Shown here in pieces: positions 63,889 to 64,000 of a stretch of DNA of 64,000 nucleotides (positions within the stretch are counted from its first letter, which is position 1; every line of letters starts with the position of its first letter). The translations under genes were made by a program, and so were the position numbers. The DNA lies in contig NC_085867.1 of assembly GCF_034702125.1 (NCBI RefSeq), forward strand, positions 39,636,483-39,700,482. Direction: 5' to 3'. Origin of the DNA: Engraulis encrasicolus (lineage: Eukaryota; Chordata; Actinopteri; Clupeiformes; Engraulidae). A model generated the notes under the pieces. The model was given only the letters and a program-made list of their open reading frames with translations. It was not told the origin of the DNA and searched no databases.

Positions 63889-64000
63889 CAGTCAAAGATG
63901 GTGACAGGAAGCGAATGGGACAGAGAGACAGGGGAGGATCGGGAAATGACCCCGACCGGACTCGAACTGGGGTCCCCGTGGGTGGGCATGCAAGCCCAAA
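63889..64000 (-). mobile_element. SINE-like fragment at window end
   Basis: GGGAAATGACCCCGACCGGA and CTCGAACTGGGGTCCCCGTG contain a B-box-like GTTCGAGTCC on the minus strand, as at 15041 and 30475. It continues beyond the window. Confidence 0.5.

Overview
The window is vertebrate nuclear DNA, most likely from a ray-finned fish. Four multi-exon genes have vertebrate orthologues, introns are long, TA-flanked Tc1-like and 8-bp-duplicating hAT-like transposons are dense, SINE/L2 remnants are present, and long (CA)n, (GA)n and (TAGA/CAGG-type) microsatellites are frequent. An NLRC3-like immune receptor with tandemly repeated N-terminal exons is typical of teleosts. I cannot name the species.

Layout. 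1-1470: Tc1-like and hAT-like remnants. 1474-8114 (+): an NLR gene of the fish NLRC3-like type, with four 126-nt N-terminal exons in tandem, two intact and one broken 81-nt exon, a FISNA-NACHT exon, and two LRR exons. I see no B30.2 exon and no clear last exon. 8115-13850: mobile-element debris. 13877-32290 (+): wdr91, complete (one non-coding and 15 coding exons, 738 aa), including a minor-spliceosome AT-AC intron and an acceptor that sits in the target-site duplication of a hAT MITE. 35039-42290 (-): las2 (C18orf54-like), seven coding exons, 617 aa. Its first coding intron carries a 2.3-kb palindromic element with two divergent head-to-head ORFs. 42700-51362 (+): dck, deoxycytidine kinase, seven exons, 262 aa, divergent from las2. 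53421 to beyond the window end (+): the 5' end of slc4a4 (electrogenic Na/HCO3 cotransporter, NBCe1-B/C type N terminus), of which only the first two coding exons are here.

The genes form no operon-like pathway. wdr91 acts in endosome-lysosome maturation, dck in nucleoside salvage, slc4a4 in bicarbonate transport, and the NLR in innate immunity. las2 is poorly understood. The dck then slc4a4 order and orientation match human 4q13, whereas human WDR91 and C18orf54 lie on other chromosomes. las2 and dck probably share a compact divergent promoter region.

The most interesting signals are: (i) the AT-AC U12 intron in wdr91; (ii) a transposon inserted exactly on a wdr91 splice acceptor, duplicating the acceptor; (iii) the large palindromic coding element inside las2, with a diverged single arm inside wdr91; (iv) the tandem exon array of the NLR, whose 81-nt exons sit directly behind (TG)n tracts; and (v) a Tc1-like element nested inside a hAT-like element. 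All exon boundaries come from reading frame, splice signals and remembered family sequences; no alignment was run.
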